From contig NZ_SROX01000008.1 in the NCBI RefSeq assembly GCF_013141915.1, positions 232,636 to 296,635 on the forward strand: 64,000 nt of DNA, in the 5' to 3' direction. Under the pieces are notes generated by a model, which saw only the letters and a program-made list of their open reading frames with translations, had not been told where the DNA came from and searched no databases. The position numbers and the translations under genes were made by a program. Position 1 is the first letter of the stretch, and every line of letters starts with the position of its first letter. This DNA is from Cupriavidus necator. GTDB taxonomy: Bacteria; Pseudomonadota; Gammaproteobacteria; Burkholderiales; Burkholderiaceae. Shown here piece after piece: positions 63,346 through 64,000 of this stretch.

Positions 63346-64000
63346 GTGAACTGAACCCCAGAAGTTGGACGGTTCGAGAAGACTAGGCTTGCAAGGGCTG
63401 AGTCCTGTATTGCACGGGACTCAGCCCTTTTAGTTTCAGTCGGATACGTTCGTGGTTGTAGTAGTGGATGTATTGCCGGATGCCAGCCTGCAACTGCTCC
63501 ACGCTGTCGAATTCGTTCAGGTAGAAGAACTCCGACTTGAGCGTTCCAAAGAAGCTCTCCATCGCAGCATTATCAAGGCAATTGCCCTTGCGGGACATGC
63601 TCTGGCGGACCTTCTTGCCCAGGAGGCGCCGATAGGCTGGCATCTGATACTGCCAGCCCTGATCCGAATGCAGCAAGGGCCGCTCCCTACGTTTAAGGTG
63701 TGAGATCGCTTTCTTCAGCATGCCACTGACCAGATCGAAGGTGGGCCGTGTGGAACTCTGCCAGGCGATGATCTCGCCGTTGTACAGGTCCATGACTGGC
63801 GACAGGTACAGCTTCTGCCCCTTCACGTTGAACTCGGTCACGTCCGTCACCCATTTCTCGTTGGGCCGTTGCGCAGCGAACTGCCGGTTGAGCAAGTTCG
63901 GCGCCACCTGGCCCAGCATTCCCCGGTAAGAGCGGTATTTCTTCGGTCGTACCAGCGACTTCAAGCCCAACTGCAGCATCAGGCGCCGGATCAACTTGTG
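63346..64000. mobile_element. IS3-family (IS150-group) insertion sequence, one end
   Basis: The terminal inverted repeat begins TGAACTGAACCCCAGAAGTT at 63346, close to the TGTACTGACCCCAAAAAGTT type of IS150-group ends. The transposase gene reads inward from beyond the window on the minus strand. The other end, the orfA frame and the target duplication lie outside the window. Confidence 0.85.
63383..64000 (-). CDS. IS3-family transposase OrfB, C-terminal part
   Basis: About 205 residues of a DDE integrase. The catalytic triad is visible as WVTDVTEF (first Asp), LHSDQGWQYQ (second Asp) and GNCLDNAAMESFFGTLKSE (Glu), with the C-terminal YNHERIRLKLKGLSPVQYR. The frame is open to the right edge, so the start lies outside. 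In IS3 elements OrfB is usually made as an OrfAB fusion by -1 frameshifting. Confidence 0.93.
   Translation of the reverse strand, partial: HKLIRRLMLQLGLKSLVRPKKYRSYRGMLGQVAPNLLNRQFAAQRPNEKWVTDVTEFNVKGQKLYLSPVMDLYNGEIIAWQSSTRPTFDLVSGMLKKAISHLKRRERPLLHSDQGWQYQMPAYRRLLGKKVRQSMSRKGNCLDNAAMESFFGTLKSEFFYLNEFDSVEQLQAGIRQYIHYYNHERIRLKLKGLSPVQYRTQPLQA

Noticed and set aside
63346..64000. Prophage or genomic island at the right edge
   Set aside because: Only an IS3-type end and transposase are visible; no integrase, phage gene or attachment site.

Overview
The window is about 64 kb of a GC-rich (roughly two thirds G+C) betaproteobacterial chromosome. Gene content and order point to the Burkholderiaceae, most likely Cupriavidus or a close relative of Ralstonia. 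The strongest evidence is a PhcA regulator and a four-gene cluster with the phcB-phcS-phcR-phcQ architecture of the Ralstonia/Cupriavidus quorum-sensing system. Nearly all of the rest is core chromosome. Genes are tightly packed, and I see no prophage, CRISPR array, tRNA or rRNA gene.

Layout. 1-1.9 kb: 5' part of dnaK behind a sigma-32-like promoter, and a cobalamin adenosyltransferase. 2.2-11.4 kb: a 2-hydroxyacid oxidation block (D-lactate dehydrogenase-like flavoprotein, LysR regulator, acetyltransferase, glcD, a voltage-gated K+ channel, glcE, glcF, lrgA, lrgB). 11.5-18 kb: small enzymes and regulators, glutathione peroxidase, the pilus retraction ATPases pilU and pilT, yggS, proC and ubiA. 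18.1-21.6 kb: a peroxide-defence block (dps, katA, oxyR). 21.7-29.9 kb: recG, queA, tgt, yajC, secD, secF. 30-34.9 kb: phcQ, phcR, phcS, phcB. 35.2-37.1 kb: two YceI proteins and a cytochrome b561. 37.4-41.4 kb: purB, a GST, mnmA and a Nudix hydrolase. 41.6-44.8 kb: the three-gene transhydrogenase. 45-46 kb: an orphan receiver-domain protein. 46.1-55.9 kb: a long minus-strand run (rlmL-like, hydroxychromene-carboxylate isomerase-like, hemJ, proA, holA, lptE, leuS, dapB, bamE), divergent from fur. 56.6-61.1 kb: phcA, a small unknown ORF, gapA and tkt. 61.4-63.3 kb: a VOC protein, rsmE and a YidB-like protein. 63.35 kb to the edge: one end of an IS3-family element.

How the genes fit together. 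PhcB should make a hydroxy fatty acid methyl ester signal. PhcS and PhcR, with PhcQ, should sense it and relieve repression of the global regulator PhcA, whose gene lies 22 kb away. GlcDEF oxidises glycolate to glyoxylate. LrgAB directly downstream may move glycolate or a related acid, by analogy with the plant plastid transporter PLGG1. OxyR, catalase, Dps and glutathione peroxidase form a peroxide response. YajC-SecD-SecF, BamE and LptE serve the envelope.

Non-coding features of note: four copies of a 24-bp palindrome in intergenic gaps, a 17-bp perfect inverted repeat in the leader of the GST gene, and an IS3-family insertion that seems to split a transcription terminator.
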